DNA from: Chloroflexota bacterium
GTDB taxonomy: Bacteria; Chloroflexota; Anaerolineae; Anaerolineales; Villigracilaceae
Direction of reading: 5' to 3'
NCBI GenBank assembly: GCA_005778035.1
Contig: SXKT01000051.1
Span: 1-32,837 of the forward strand
DNA length: 32,837 nucleotides
The position numbers were made by a program, and so were the translations under genes. Below the pieces are notes generated by a model. It was not told the DNA's origin and made no database searches. It was given only the letters and a program-made list of their open reading frames with translations. Shown one piece after another: positions 25,405 to 32,713 of this stretch (its first letter is position 1; each line of letters starts with the position of its first letter).

Positions 25405-26247
25405 TTAACCTTTCAATCCTGAAACAACAACGCTCTCGAGGATATAACGCTGGGCAAAGAAAAAAACGACGATCAACGGCGCTGTCGTCAGCACCGCGGC
25501 TGTCATGATGGTGGGCCAAGGTTGAACGGTTTGGTTGATGTTGTACAAAGTGGAAACATAAACCGGCAAGGTATACAAGTTGACGGTTTGCAGATACATC
25601 AGCGGAGAAAGCAGGTTGTTCCACATGCCAACAAAAAGGAAGGTGGCGACAGTAGCCATTGGGGCCTTGATCAGAGGCATAATGATCTCCCACCAAATTT
25701 GGATATGGCTGGCGCCATCCACAAAGGCTGATTCATCCAATTCTTTTGGAATTTGCGACATGGATTGCCTGAGCAGGAAGATCATTGCCGCACCACCGGC
25801 AAAATAGCCCGGGATAATGAGCGGGTTAAATGTGCCGATCCAATCCAGCTTGTTGAAGAACACATATTGCGGCACGATCAACGCCTGCGGTGGGATCATC
25901 ATGGTGGATAACATGAGGAAGAAAACCACATTGCGCCCCGGCCAATTTACCCGGCTAAAAGCATACGAAACCGCGGCGATGGATATGAGGGTGCCAACCA
26001 GGGCCAGTGTTACATAAAAAACCGAGTTGAAATAGGAGCGGAGGAAATCCTGATTTTGAAAAATGGCAATATACGCCTCCAGGGTAGGTTCGCGGGGGAT
26101 CCATACAACGCCGGGTGAGTTGGTTTCTGAAACCGTTTTAAAGGAAGAAGAGATCATCCAGAATAGGGGAAAACTCATCATTACCGTTGCGCCGGTCAGG
26201 ATGGTATAAAGCAGGATACTTTTAAGAACAGGCAGGATCTTGTTCAT
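25405..26247 (-). CDS. ABC sugar permease, MalG-like (amino-sugar operon)
   Basis: The 280-residue membrane protein has six predicted helices (ILLYTILTGATVMMSFPLFW first) and the EAA loop ELDESAFVDGASHIQIWWEI. The usual EAA reads ESA. The ATG is preceded by AGGAG in the 9-base gap after the partner permease. It forms the translocation channel with 26257-27411. Confidence 0.94.
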   Translation of the reverse strand: MNKILPVLKSILLYTILTGATVMMSFPLFWMISSSFKTVSETNSPGVVWIPREPTLEAYIAIFQNQDFLRSYFNSVFYVTLALVGTLISIAAVSYAFSRVNWPGRNVVFFLMLSTMMIPPQALIVPQYVFFNKLDWIGTFNPLIIPGYFAGGAAMIFLLRQSMSQIPKELDESAFVDGASHIQIWWEIIMPLIKAPMATVATFLFVGMWNNLLSPLMYLQTVNLYTLPVYVSTLYNINQTVQPWPTIMTAAVLTTAPLIVVFFFAQRYILESVVVSGLKG

Positions 26248-26256
26248 TGCACTCTC

Positions 26257-27411
26257 CTAATAAATGTCGTACGTAACCCATTTGTCTTGCAGGCGGAATT
26301 GGATCACGGTGACGACCATGATGATTGCAAGGATGACCCAGGAAATTGCAGAACCATAGCCAATCTCAAAATGGCTGAAACTCTTCTGCCAGAGGTAATA
26401 GACCATCGAAATCGTTGATGATACGATCGGTTGGTTATCGCGATACAGAACAAATATTGGTTCAAATATCTGTAAGGCACCGATCATGCCAACAACCAGA
26501 TTATAAAAAATATACGGGGTAAGCAAAGGAAATGAGATGCGCCAAAACCGTTGCCAAGGAGAAGCACCATCCATTTGGGCAGCTTCATAAAGTTCTTTGG
26601 GGATGTTGTTGAGGCCTGAAAGGAAGATCAACATCATTGTTCCGCATCCCCACAACATCAGCAGGATCACAGACATTTTCGTCCAAAGCGGGCTCTGCAC
26701 CCACAATGGAACCCGATTATCAGCCGGAAAACCAGCCTCAAGGACTTTCAACATCAGGTTGAATTTTCCGGTATTAAGACCCAAGAAGAAAGCCGCACTG
26801 ACCTCCTGGGCATAAATCACGGCCCTGTTCAACCAATTAAATGGTGGAAAGGACACCGAGAGGGAACGGATCAATTGGTTAATGATACCGGTTCCGGTAT
26901 TCAGCATAAGGCGCCAACACAACAAAACTGCGGTGTTAAAGCCAAGAATGACCGGCAAATAAAAAGCCATTCTAAAAACGCGCTCGCCGCGCATCTTTTG
27001 GTTCAACAATACTGCCAAAAACAAAGCAAGGGCCACCTGCAATGGCAAGCCGATCACGGTCAGGTACAAGGTATTGATGATCGAAGAGCGGAAGCTGTCA
27101 TCCTTTAGGATCACTGTTTGGTAATTTTCGAGACCGACCCAGCTGGTTGGCACACCAGAAGCGATGCGGTAATTTGTAAAACTCCAATAGAGCGAAAAAC
27201 CAAGCGGAACGATCACAAAAATAAGAAAGCCTACGATCCAAGGGGCGGCAAAAAAGTAACCAGCGAAGGCGTTATCCTGCGTTTTTGGAGACCCGCCGGA
27301 AATCCTTGCAATGGTTTTCGCTACATAGCCCAAACCATAACTACACGAGATGATGAACACGATGGTTAATGCCGCAAAAAAAAGAACATTCAAATATGGA
27401 TTTTCAATCAT
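26257..27411 (-). CDS. ABC sugar permease, MalF-like with extra N-terminal helix
   Basis: The 384-residue membrane protein is longer than the usual roughly 300. An additional N-terminal helix (LNVLFFAALTIVFIISCSYG) and a linker precede the conserved start FAAPWIVGFLIFVIVPLGFS. About 60 residues are inserted around 195-255 (from LSVSFPPFNWLNRAV to VPLWVQSPLWTK), probably an external loop. The EAA loop is ELYEAAQMDGASPWQRFWRI. AGAGGTGA precedes ATG. It is separated from the binding-protein gene by a terminator-like hairpin. Confidence 0.93.
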   Translation of the reverse strand: MIENPYLNVLFFAALTIVFIISCSYGLGYVAKTIARISGGSPKTQDNAFAGYFFAAPWIVGFLIFVIVPLGFSLYWSFTNYRIASGVPTSWVGLENYQTVILKDDSFRSSIINTLYLTVIGLPLQVALALFLAVLLNQKMRGERVFRMAFYLPVILGFNTAVLLCWRLMLNTGTGIINQLIRSLSVSFPPFNWLNRAVIYAQEVSAAFFLGLNTGKFNLMLKVLEAGFPADNRVPLWVQSPLWTKMSVILLMLWGCGTMMLIFLSGLNNIPKELYEAAQMDGASPWQRFWRISFPLLTPYIFYNLVVGMIGALQIFEPIFVLYRDNQPIVSSTISMVYYLWQKSFSHFEIGYGSAISWVILAIIMVVTVIQFRLQDKWVTYDIY

Positions 27412-27443
27412 GGCGGTTCACCTCTTGGCCTACCTTTGCTGGT

Positions 27444-27480
27444 AATAAAAAAGTTGGGCAGGGTTTTACCCCTGCCCAAC
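27444..27480 (-). terminator. Attenuating terminator between binding-protein and permease genes
   Basis: On the minus strand GTTGGGCAGGG (27470-27480) pairs perfectly with its complement (27453-27463) over a 6-base loop and is followed by TTTTTTATT (27444-27452). It is a canonical Rho-independent terminator only 12 bases after the binding-protein stop and 33 before the permease start, so partial readthrough is expected. Confidence 0.85.
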
Positions 27481-27491
27481 CATAACTGGAA

Positions 27492-28862
27492 TTACTGGCC
27501 GAGAGCGGCTTTGTATTCTTCCTGGATCTTGGCGTTGACTTCTTCAACAGTGAGTTCTTCGGTGATCAACTTGCCGAGGGCGTCTTGCATGATGGTGGAA
27601 AGCTTGGCAGCTTCTTTGATGCCAGCGAAACCAACACCGTACTTGGAGGCCAATTCAGCTTCGCGTTGCAGCTGGGCAGATTCAGTCACATAGCCGAACT
27701 GGGAATCGTTACGGGCAGGGATCAGGCCCATGGTCTCGTTCCACTTGTTGTTGGCTTCCTTGCTAAAGGCAAGCTTAAGCCATTCGGCAGCGAGTTCTTT
27801 GTTGGTGGAATATTCGGGCACAGCGAGCCAGTCGTTGAAAGCAAGGACAACAGGCTTGCTATTGGGGAAGTTGGCGGGGTCGCCATAGAAGGGCTCGATG
27901 GAAACATTGTCCCAGATCGGGCGGTCGAAGGCAGGAGCAGCCCAACCGGAGTGAGCCAGACAGACAGCGCCATTGCTCTTGCCAGTGGCATCATCAACAT
28001 CGATGACGGAACCCTGGCCAGCGGGCAGCGCGCCAACAGCGTTTACAGCATCGCCATAGGTAGCCTTGCGCATGTCGAGCAGGAACTGGGTAGCGGCCAA
28101 AGCTTCGGGGGAATCGAAATTGGGAGCGCCATCGGCATTGTACAGTTGGCCACCGAGGGAGTAGTACACCAACAACCACCATTGCCAATCAGCCATCGAG
28201 CCAGCGTCCACCGGGACGAGAGCCTGCTGCGACAAGGAATTGGTGGCGGCATCGATCACAGAAGCCTGGGCGGCAAAAGCCTTCCAATCGGCAAAATTCT
28301 GCGGGGTACCGGTGGTCCAGCCAGCGGTTTCCATTAGGTCGGTGCGGCAGAATACGTAGCGGGGGGCGGTGAAGATCGGCAGACCGCGCAGGGAACCTTC
28401 GTACTTGGCGTTTTCGAGGGCGGGGCCAAAGTTCTTGATGTCAGCCCAGGCAGCTTCGCCGAGCAGGGAATCCATATTGGCGAGGTTTTCACCATAGAGG
28501 GTGTTCATTTCGGAGCCCAGGTTGATGATATCGGGGCCTTCGCCAGCGGCAAAGAAACCACTAAAGGTAGTATCCCAACCGGACCAAGTGCCTTCGGTGA
28601 TCTCTACTGTCACACCAGGGTGGGCAGCTTCAAAGGCGGTGTTGATGTCGCTCTTGAGCCAGGCAATAGTGTCTGGGGTATAATCCAAAAGGTATACCTT
28701 AAGGGTAACCGGTTCAGCCGCAGGGGCTTCCGTTGCAGCGGGGGCCTCTGTAGCGGCGGGCGCTTCAGCCGCGGGGGCTTCGGTGGCGGGGGCAGCACAA
28801 GCAGACATGACAAGGCTTGCCAAAATAAGTACAGATAACAAAGCGAACAGTTTCTTTTGCAT
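27492..28862 (-). CDS. ABC transporter substrate-binding lipoprotein (amino-sugar operon)
   Basis: The 456-residue protein has lipobox VMSAC (Cys22), an Ala/Pro/Glu/Thr linker (22-51) and a family-1 binding fold (LKVYLLDYTPDTIAWLKSDI, HPGVTVEITEGTWSGWDTTF, GPDIINLGSEM, GLPIFTAPRYVFCRTDLM, LAAEWLKLAFSKEANNKW, NETMGLIPARNDS). AAAGGAG precedes ATG. With a deacetylase, GH3 and SIS protein in the operon, the ligand is probably an N-acetylglucosamine-containing oligosaccharide; this is inferred. The gene is flanked on both sides by terminator-like hairpins, which should set its expression apart from neighbours. Confidence 0.93.
   Translation of the reverse strand: MQKKLFALLSVLILASLVMSACAAPATEAPAAEAPAATEAPAATEAPAAEPVTLKVYLLDYTPDTIAWLKSDINTAFEAAHPGVTVEITEGTWSGWDTTFSGFFAAGEGPDIINLGSEMNTLYGENLANMDSLLGEAAWADIKNFGPALENAKYEGSLRGLPIFTAPRYVFCRTDLMETAGWTTGTPQNFADWKAFAAQASVIDAATNSLSQQALVPVDAGSMADWQWWLLVYYSLGGQLYNADGAPNFDSPEALAATQFLLDMRKATYGDAVNAVGALPAGQGSVIDVDDATGKSNGAVCLAHSGWAAPAFDRPIWDNVSIEPFYGDPANFPNSKPVVLAFNDWLAVPEYSTNKELAAEWLKLAFSKEANNKWNETMGLIPARNDSQFGYVTESAQLQREAELASKYGVGFAGIKEAAKLSTIMQDALGKLITEELTVEEVNAKIQEEYKAALGQ
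28710..28799 (-). repeat. Low-complexity Ala/Pro/Glu/Thr linker coding repeat
   Basis: Tandem TEAPAA/AEAPAA units follow the lipidated Cys of the binding protein, comparable to the tract at 17729-17836. They form an unstructured tether. Confidence 0.85.
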
Positions 28863-28961
28863 TTACTTCTCCTTTAATTATTTATCAAACAGATCAGTTC
28901 ACACACTTTCTTGGTACTATTTTGCCTGCGCGGTTTCTCCTTCCAATAATTGGATTCAGGT

Positions 28962-28984
28962 AAAAAGGATGATCAACTCATCCT
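28962..28984 (-). terminator. Short terminator-like hairpin overlapping the deacetylase stop codon
   Basis: On the minus strand AGGATGA (28978-28984) pairs with TCATCCT (28966-28972) over a 5-base loop that contains the TGA stop, and is followed by four further Ts. Stem and U-run are short, so it is probably leaky. A ribosome at the stop would cover it. Confidence 0.5.
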
Positions 28985-29821
28985 GGTAACTCGTTCTTTT
29001 ATGTCTTGCGTCAACCGGTGGATGTAAGTTTGCACAAACTCAAATGGGTCGAGCGATGCATCCATCATTAGCGCGGTCAGGTCCATCGCGTACGAAAGCC
29101 CCGCCGCGTTATCCACCTCGTGAGATTCAAAGTACGTAGCGTTGGCCCGCCTCCGGCCCATCGAGGCCAGGTCGTAACGTTTTCCGCCAACGATCTGGGA
29201 ATCGAATACCCCCAATAGCGCAAACTGCAGGTTTTCGTGTTGCGATAACGGCATGACCACCTTGTCTGAATCGACCAACCAATCCAGACTGCGCCAAACC
29301 TCACATCCCAAAACTTTTTCCGGGCGTTCCTCAGGGCGCAATTGCCTGAGAGCTTCAATCACCCTAAGAGCGACCCCAACATGCGTATCATGTTTATCGG
29401 CCAGGTTATGGGTGTAAACCAGCTTGGGTTTTGTTGCACGCAAGATCTTTACTATGTCTTCTACGGGTTCCGGCCTTTTGGCGTCTTTTATCACCTTGCT
29501 CGGAATATCCAGCATGATCTGGGCGGCGAACTCGCCGACCACCGCAGCCTTGGATTGCTCCTTGAAACGCACCAAACGCATCTCTTCGTCTGTATAGTGC
29601 TGATAAATGCTGTTCCGCGGCGAACCACGGCCATCGGTTACGACAACACCTGTGAACCACTTATCCTTTTGCTGAAAACATTCAAGGATCGGTTGCGCCG
29701 CCATGATCTCGATATCATCCTGATGGGCGGCAAGGCACAGGTGGGTGGTCCGGGAGAGAGCTTTCTCCTCGGGTTCGTTATCCGGAATGTATATCGCGGT
29801 TGCGGGCTGATGAAAAATCAT
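28973..29821 (-). CDS. PIG-L (LmbE-like) N-acetylglucosamine deacetylase
   Basis: The 282-residue protein has the zinc motif LAAHQDDIEIMA (His33, Asp35/36) and the distal HDTHVGVALRVIEAL with its metal-binding His, the pattern of PIG-L/LmbE deacetylases such as MshB, BshB and archaeal diacetylchitobiose deacetylase (Dac). The family removes acetyl from N-acetylglucosaminides. AAGAGAAAG precedes ATG 29821, 42 bases after the ASKHA gene. Its place between a ROK-like protein and an ABC importer, with GH3 and SIS downstream, suggests that it deacetylates imported GlcNAc or a GlcNAc disaccharide. A thiol-biosynthesis role is less likely because no ligase or glycosyltransferase is nearby. Confidence 0.9.
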   Translation of the reverse strand: MIFHQPATAIYIPDNEPEEKALSRTTHLCLAAHQDDIEIMAAQPILECFQQKDKWFTGVVVTDGRGSPRNSIYQHYTDEEMRLVRFKEQSKAAVVGEFAAQIMLDIPSKVIKDAKRPEPVEDIVKILRATKPKLVYTHNLADKHDTHVGVALRVIEALRQLRPEERPEKVLGCEVWRSLDWLVDSDKVVMPLSQHENLQFALLGVFDSQIVGGKRYDLASMGRRRANATYFESHEVDNAAGLSYAMDLTALMMDASLDPFEFVQTYIHRLTQDIKERVTRMS

Positions 29822-29863
29822 ATCTTTCTCTTGGTCGCTCAGGATAATTTGCTGGTCAATAAA

Positions 29864-31246
29864 TCAGTTTTGTACCACCGGCAAGCTTGCCGCGGCAACA
29901 GACTGCCCTACCCTGCGGATCTTTTCATCCGGCAAGTGCAGTTTTATTTCTGTCAAGTATTCAGGGAACTCGGCTGTAAAAACCTTCAACGCGCCCTCTA
30001 TCAGCAGATCACCTCCACGGCCTGATGTGCACCGGCCAAGGATGAGCACATGCTTGATGTTGTAATACTGGGCATAATGCGCAATGCCGTAACCAAGGTA
30101 GATACCCATGGTTTGCCAGATCTTAGTCGCGCCTTCTTCTCCGGCCTCCAACCTGGCTTGTACAAATTTAAGCCTTTCGGCATCTGTCACTTCGCCCGGG
30201 ATCTGAATCCCTGCCAGCGGTGCCAAGCGGAATACACATTGCTGTGAGAAATATGACGCGCCACAACCCAGATCGCCAGACCATTCATCGATCGGCGCGC
30301 TTGGGTTAAGATCGATCGGCGCGAATGCCAATTCGTTTAGCCAACCCATAATGTGGCCATCCATATTCACATAACCGGCAGCCTCGCTGGAACCAAGCGC
30401 GATACCCAAAATTCCGTTCTCGCCGATGGCCATTGAACCTGCAAGCGCGGTTACATCGCCATCATTGATCACCTCGAGGGGTACACCCATCTCTTCGCGA
30501 ATTCGCAGGAACAAATTTTTGATCGCCGCAAATTTTTCTTCAGGGATACCGCGGAACAGCGAACCGACCATTGGGCGATTGTCTACATAGATCCCGGCTG
30601 AACTTCCACCGATGGCATCCAACCGGGGCATTTTGCTGGCGGCGGTTTTTATGGCTGCCATCAGTTCACGATAATGGTATTCAGGGTCGCTATTCTTCTT
30701 CGGCTCCCAAATCACCTCCTCGCTATAGATCGCCTCGCCATCTACCACTGCGCTCACTTTTCGGTCCGAGGCGCCCAGGTCGAATCCGATCCGGCATCCT
30801 GCCAAATTCCTGCCGAGCTGTTTTCCGGTTTCGCGCGCAACCGGCACATCCTCCGCGGCGCAAATGATGATCGAAAATTCTTTTTCATAAACTTGTTTGC
30901 CCATAAAGGAATGGTCAAATTTACGGGGGCCGTCCTTGGCGTACACAGTTCGGATGTACTCCCCAATTGGGCTGGGCGCGCCAATATATACGGTATGCCC
31001 GCCGCGTTGCCATAGCAAAAATTTGACGATCCTCTCAACATAGGCAAAGTTGGCATCAAACTGAGGGTGGCCTTCTGGCAAAACATGGGTTTCATAGCGG
31101 GTAAATTCGCCAGCCGCCCTTTCCAGGCCGATCACAGCTTTCACCCCAAATGGCCGCGCGGTCTGCAAAAAGTGTTTTTCAGCCAGCACAGATGGGCGAA
31201 ATTCTTTATCTAAGGGTGGGGTAACTTTTGGTTCGATGAGAATCAT
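29864..31246 (-). CDS. ROK-like ASKHA-fold protein with N-terminal extension, possible sugar kinase
   Basis: The 460-residue protein starts at ATG 31246, four bases after the repressor stop, with AGGA upstream; a farther start at 31288 would overlap that gene. The first roughly 150 residues match nothing I know. The rest has actin-type kinase motifs: GFDLGASDRKVSAVV (154-168, phosphate-1), VINDGDVTALAGS (260-272, with Asp262 where ROK kinases have the catalytic Asp), GIALGSSEAAGYV (phosphate-2) and VLILGRCTSGRGGD (adenosine-type). The ROK zinc motif (GHxxx...CxCGxxGC) is absent; GDLGCGASYF stands nearby instead. It could phosphorylate the amino sugar released by its neighbours. It might also be a non-catalytic sensor. 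Confidence 0.75.
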   Translation of the reverse strand: MILIEPKVTPPLDKEFRPSVLAEKHFLQTARPFGVKAVIGLERAAGEFTRYETHVLPEGHPQFDANFAYVERIVKFLLWQRGGHTVYIGAPSPIGEYIRTVYAKDGPRKFDHSFMGKQVYEKEFSIIICAAEDVPVARETGKQLGRNLAGCRIGFDLGASDRKVSAVVDGEAIYSEEVIWEPKKNSDPEYHYRELMAAIKTAASKMPRLDAIGGSSAGIYVDNRPMVGSLFRGIPEEKFAAIKNLFLRIREEMGVPLEVINDGDVTALAGSMAIGENGILGIALGSSEAAGYVNMDGHIMGWLNELAFAPIDLNPSAPIDEWSGDLGCGASYFSQQCVFRLAPLAGIQIPGEVTDAERLKFVQARLEAGEEGATKIWQTMGIYLGYGIAHYAQYYNIKHVLILGRCTSGRGGDLLIEGALKVFTAEFPEYLTEIKLHLPDEKIRRVGQSVAAASLPVVQN

Positions 31247-31250
31247 TGGT

Positions 31251-32402
31251 TTAGGAATCCTGTTTAAACAAGAGGGAATAATTTTCAAGCAGTAAAAAGG
31301 CGGATGCTCCTAAAATACAGCCGCGAAAATCGAGGGTGCCAAGTTCCAGTTTTGTATTGTCTGATAGCCTTGCCAATGCCGCATTGCGCATTGAGTTGTT
31401 CACCTCGGCCAGCCAGGAGGTACCAAAACGGGTCATGTCTCCCGTTATGATGACCTTTTGGATATTTAATGTGCCGATCAGGTTCGCCAGCGAGATGCCC
31501 AGGTAATGGGCGGTGTTCTTAACCACGCGCAAGGTTTTCTCATCTCCGGCTTCGTAGGCGGCTTTGGCTTCATCCAGAGAATGCATGCCAAGCTGGCGCA
31601 AAACAGCCCGGGCGCTGGAAATTGTTTCAAGGCAGCCATTCTTGCCGCACCGGCAAAGCTCGCCATTCTCTTGTACCACCACATGGCCGATCTCGCCTGC
31701 CCCGCCGCCGTCTCCCTGGAACAAGCGGCCGTTGATGAAAATCCCCGAACCAATGCCGTGTTTCACATTGACCACGATCAGGTTCTCATCGTGTGCATGC
31801 CGGCCGCCATAAACAAATTCGCCAATGGCGGTTGCCTGGCTATCGTTGAGGATCGATACCGGCAGATGGTATTTTTCTTGCAATAATTTTCCCAATGGCA
31901 GGTCTTGCCAATCGAGATTGACTGCGTTGATGACCAGGCCCGCCTTGGTGTTTACCAAACCCGGCGCGCCAACCCCTATCCCCACGATGGGGGTAATATT
32001 TTTCTCCACCAGATCATCCAGGATCTGGTATATAAGCTCGAGGGCTTTTTTACCATCGTCATCGGGTACGGGCAGCTCTACCAACGCTTTAATTTCACCG
32101 CGAAGGTTGACGATCGCGCCGACAAACTTATCCTGCGCCAGATTCAAACCGACCATATACCTGGAATCGGCAACGATATTGAGCATGATCGGGTTTTTTC
32201 CCCCGATTGAAACACCCTTGCCAACCTCCTGAACCAAACCCTCTTCCAACAAACCATTCACCACATCAGATACTGTGGCCCTGGTAAGGTTGGTCAGCCG
32301 CGCAACCTCGGCACGGCTGATCGACTCGTGGCCGAAAATTGCCCTGAGAATGAAATCTCGGTTGTGCAGTTTTGTCTGCTGATGGGTGGCTTTCTTCATC
32401 AA
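31251..32402 (-). CDS. ROK-family transcriptional repressor (NagC/XylR type)
   Basis: The 383-residue protein has an N-terminal winged HTH (about 12-62; SRAEVARLTNLTRATVSDVV) and a ROK domain with LNDSQATAIGE (Asp187) and the zinc site His240, Cys250, Cys252, Cys257 (GHVVVQENGELCRCGKNGC). The phosphate-binding loop is GLNLAQDK instead of DxGGT, consistent with a sugar-sensing repressor without kinase activity. ATG 32399 is an alternative start. It is the first gene of the minus-strand operon and lies downstream of a strong promoter with a palindrome at the start of transcription, so it probably represses its own operon until an amino-sugar ligand binds. Confidence 0.94.
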   Translation of the reverse strand: MMKKATHQQTKLHNRDFILRAIFGHESISRAEVARLTNLTRATVSDVVNGLLEEGLVQEVGKGVSIGGKNPIMLNIVADSRYMVGLNLAQDKFVGAIVNLRGEIKALVELPVPDDDGKKALELIYQILDDLVEKNITPIVGIGVGAPGLVNTKAGLVINAVNLDWQDLPLGKLLQEKYHLPVSILNDSQATAIGEFVYGGRHAHDENLIVVNVKHGIGSGIFINGRLFQGDGGGAGEIGHVVVQENGELCRCGKNGCLETISSARAVLRQLGMHSLDEAKAAYEAGDEKTLRVVKNTAHYLGISLANLIGTLNIQKVIITGDMTRFGTSWLAEVNNSMRNAALARLSDNTKLELGTLDFRGCILGASAFLLLENYSLLFKQDS

Positions 32403-32451
32403 GGTATTTGCCTTATTGGACGATGGCGAGTGAATACGGTCATCTTTGTAA

Positions 32452-32466
32452 GTTTATTGAACAAAC
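32452..32466 (-). promoter_or_regulatory. Probable ROK repressor operator
   Basis: GTTTATT-G-AACAAAC is an inverted repeat (6 of 7 positions symmetric) that lies just after the -10 box, over the predicted transcription start. AT-rich GTTTRTT...AACAAAC arms are typical of ROK/XylR-family sites. Autoregulation is inferred. Confidence 0.65.
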
Positions 32467-32472
32467 GTTGAT

Positions 32473-32501
32473 ATTCTACGTAAGTATAAGTGGGATGTCA
32501 A
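32473..32501 (-). promoter_or_regulatory. Sigma-70-type promoter of the amino-sugar operon
   Basis: Read on the minus strand, TTGACA (32496-32501) and TAGAAT (32473-32478) are 17 bases apart. The predicted start lies near 32466, giving a leader of about 64 bases before the repressor ATG. Confidence 0.8.
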
Positions 32502-32564
32502 GTGATGTATGTTGAAGTATTATGTTTTCTAATGAATGTGAATGGCCAAGAAACCGCGCCAAAG

Positions 32565-32586
32565 CGACGCATGCAGAAATGCGTCG
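32565..32586. other. Perfect stem-loop in the right-hand intergenic region
   Basis: CGACGCAT (32565-32572) pairs with ATGCGTCG (32579-32586) over a 6-base loop. No clear U-tract follows on either strand. It may help end transcription of a minus-strand gene entering from the right. The rest of 32502-32713 shows no gene. Confidence 0.35.
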
Positions 32587-32713
32587 TCATCTGACCCCGG
32601 GCGGGGTGGAATTTGGCCTTGCGCCTGAGGGGCAGTAATGAAGGTGGAAGGAGAAACCGGTTTTTTTTGAGGAGCGCTTGTGTTACCCTATTTTGGGGTT
32701 TTAGCCGGCCTTC

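Noticed and set aside
27585-28337. Plus-strand open frame of 250 codons inside the binding-protein gene
   Set aside because: It is antisense to a clear family-1 binding protein and has no family features.
29342-30025. Plus-strand open frame of 227 codons across the deacetylase and ASKHA genes
   Set aside because: It spans two convincing minus-strand genes and their junction; no ribosome site or domain supports it.
32646-32660. String GGAAGGAGAAACCG that also occurs on the minus strand near 28931-28945
   Set aside because: A 14-base match that looks like a purine-rich ribosome-site-like sequence; two copies in different contexts are not enough to call a repeat element.
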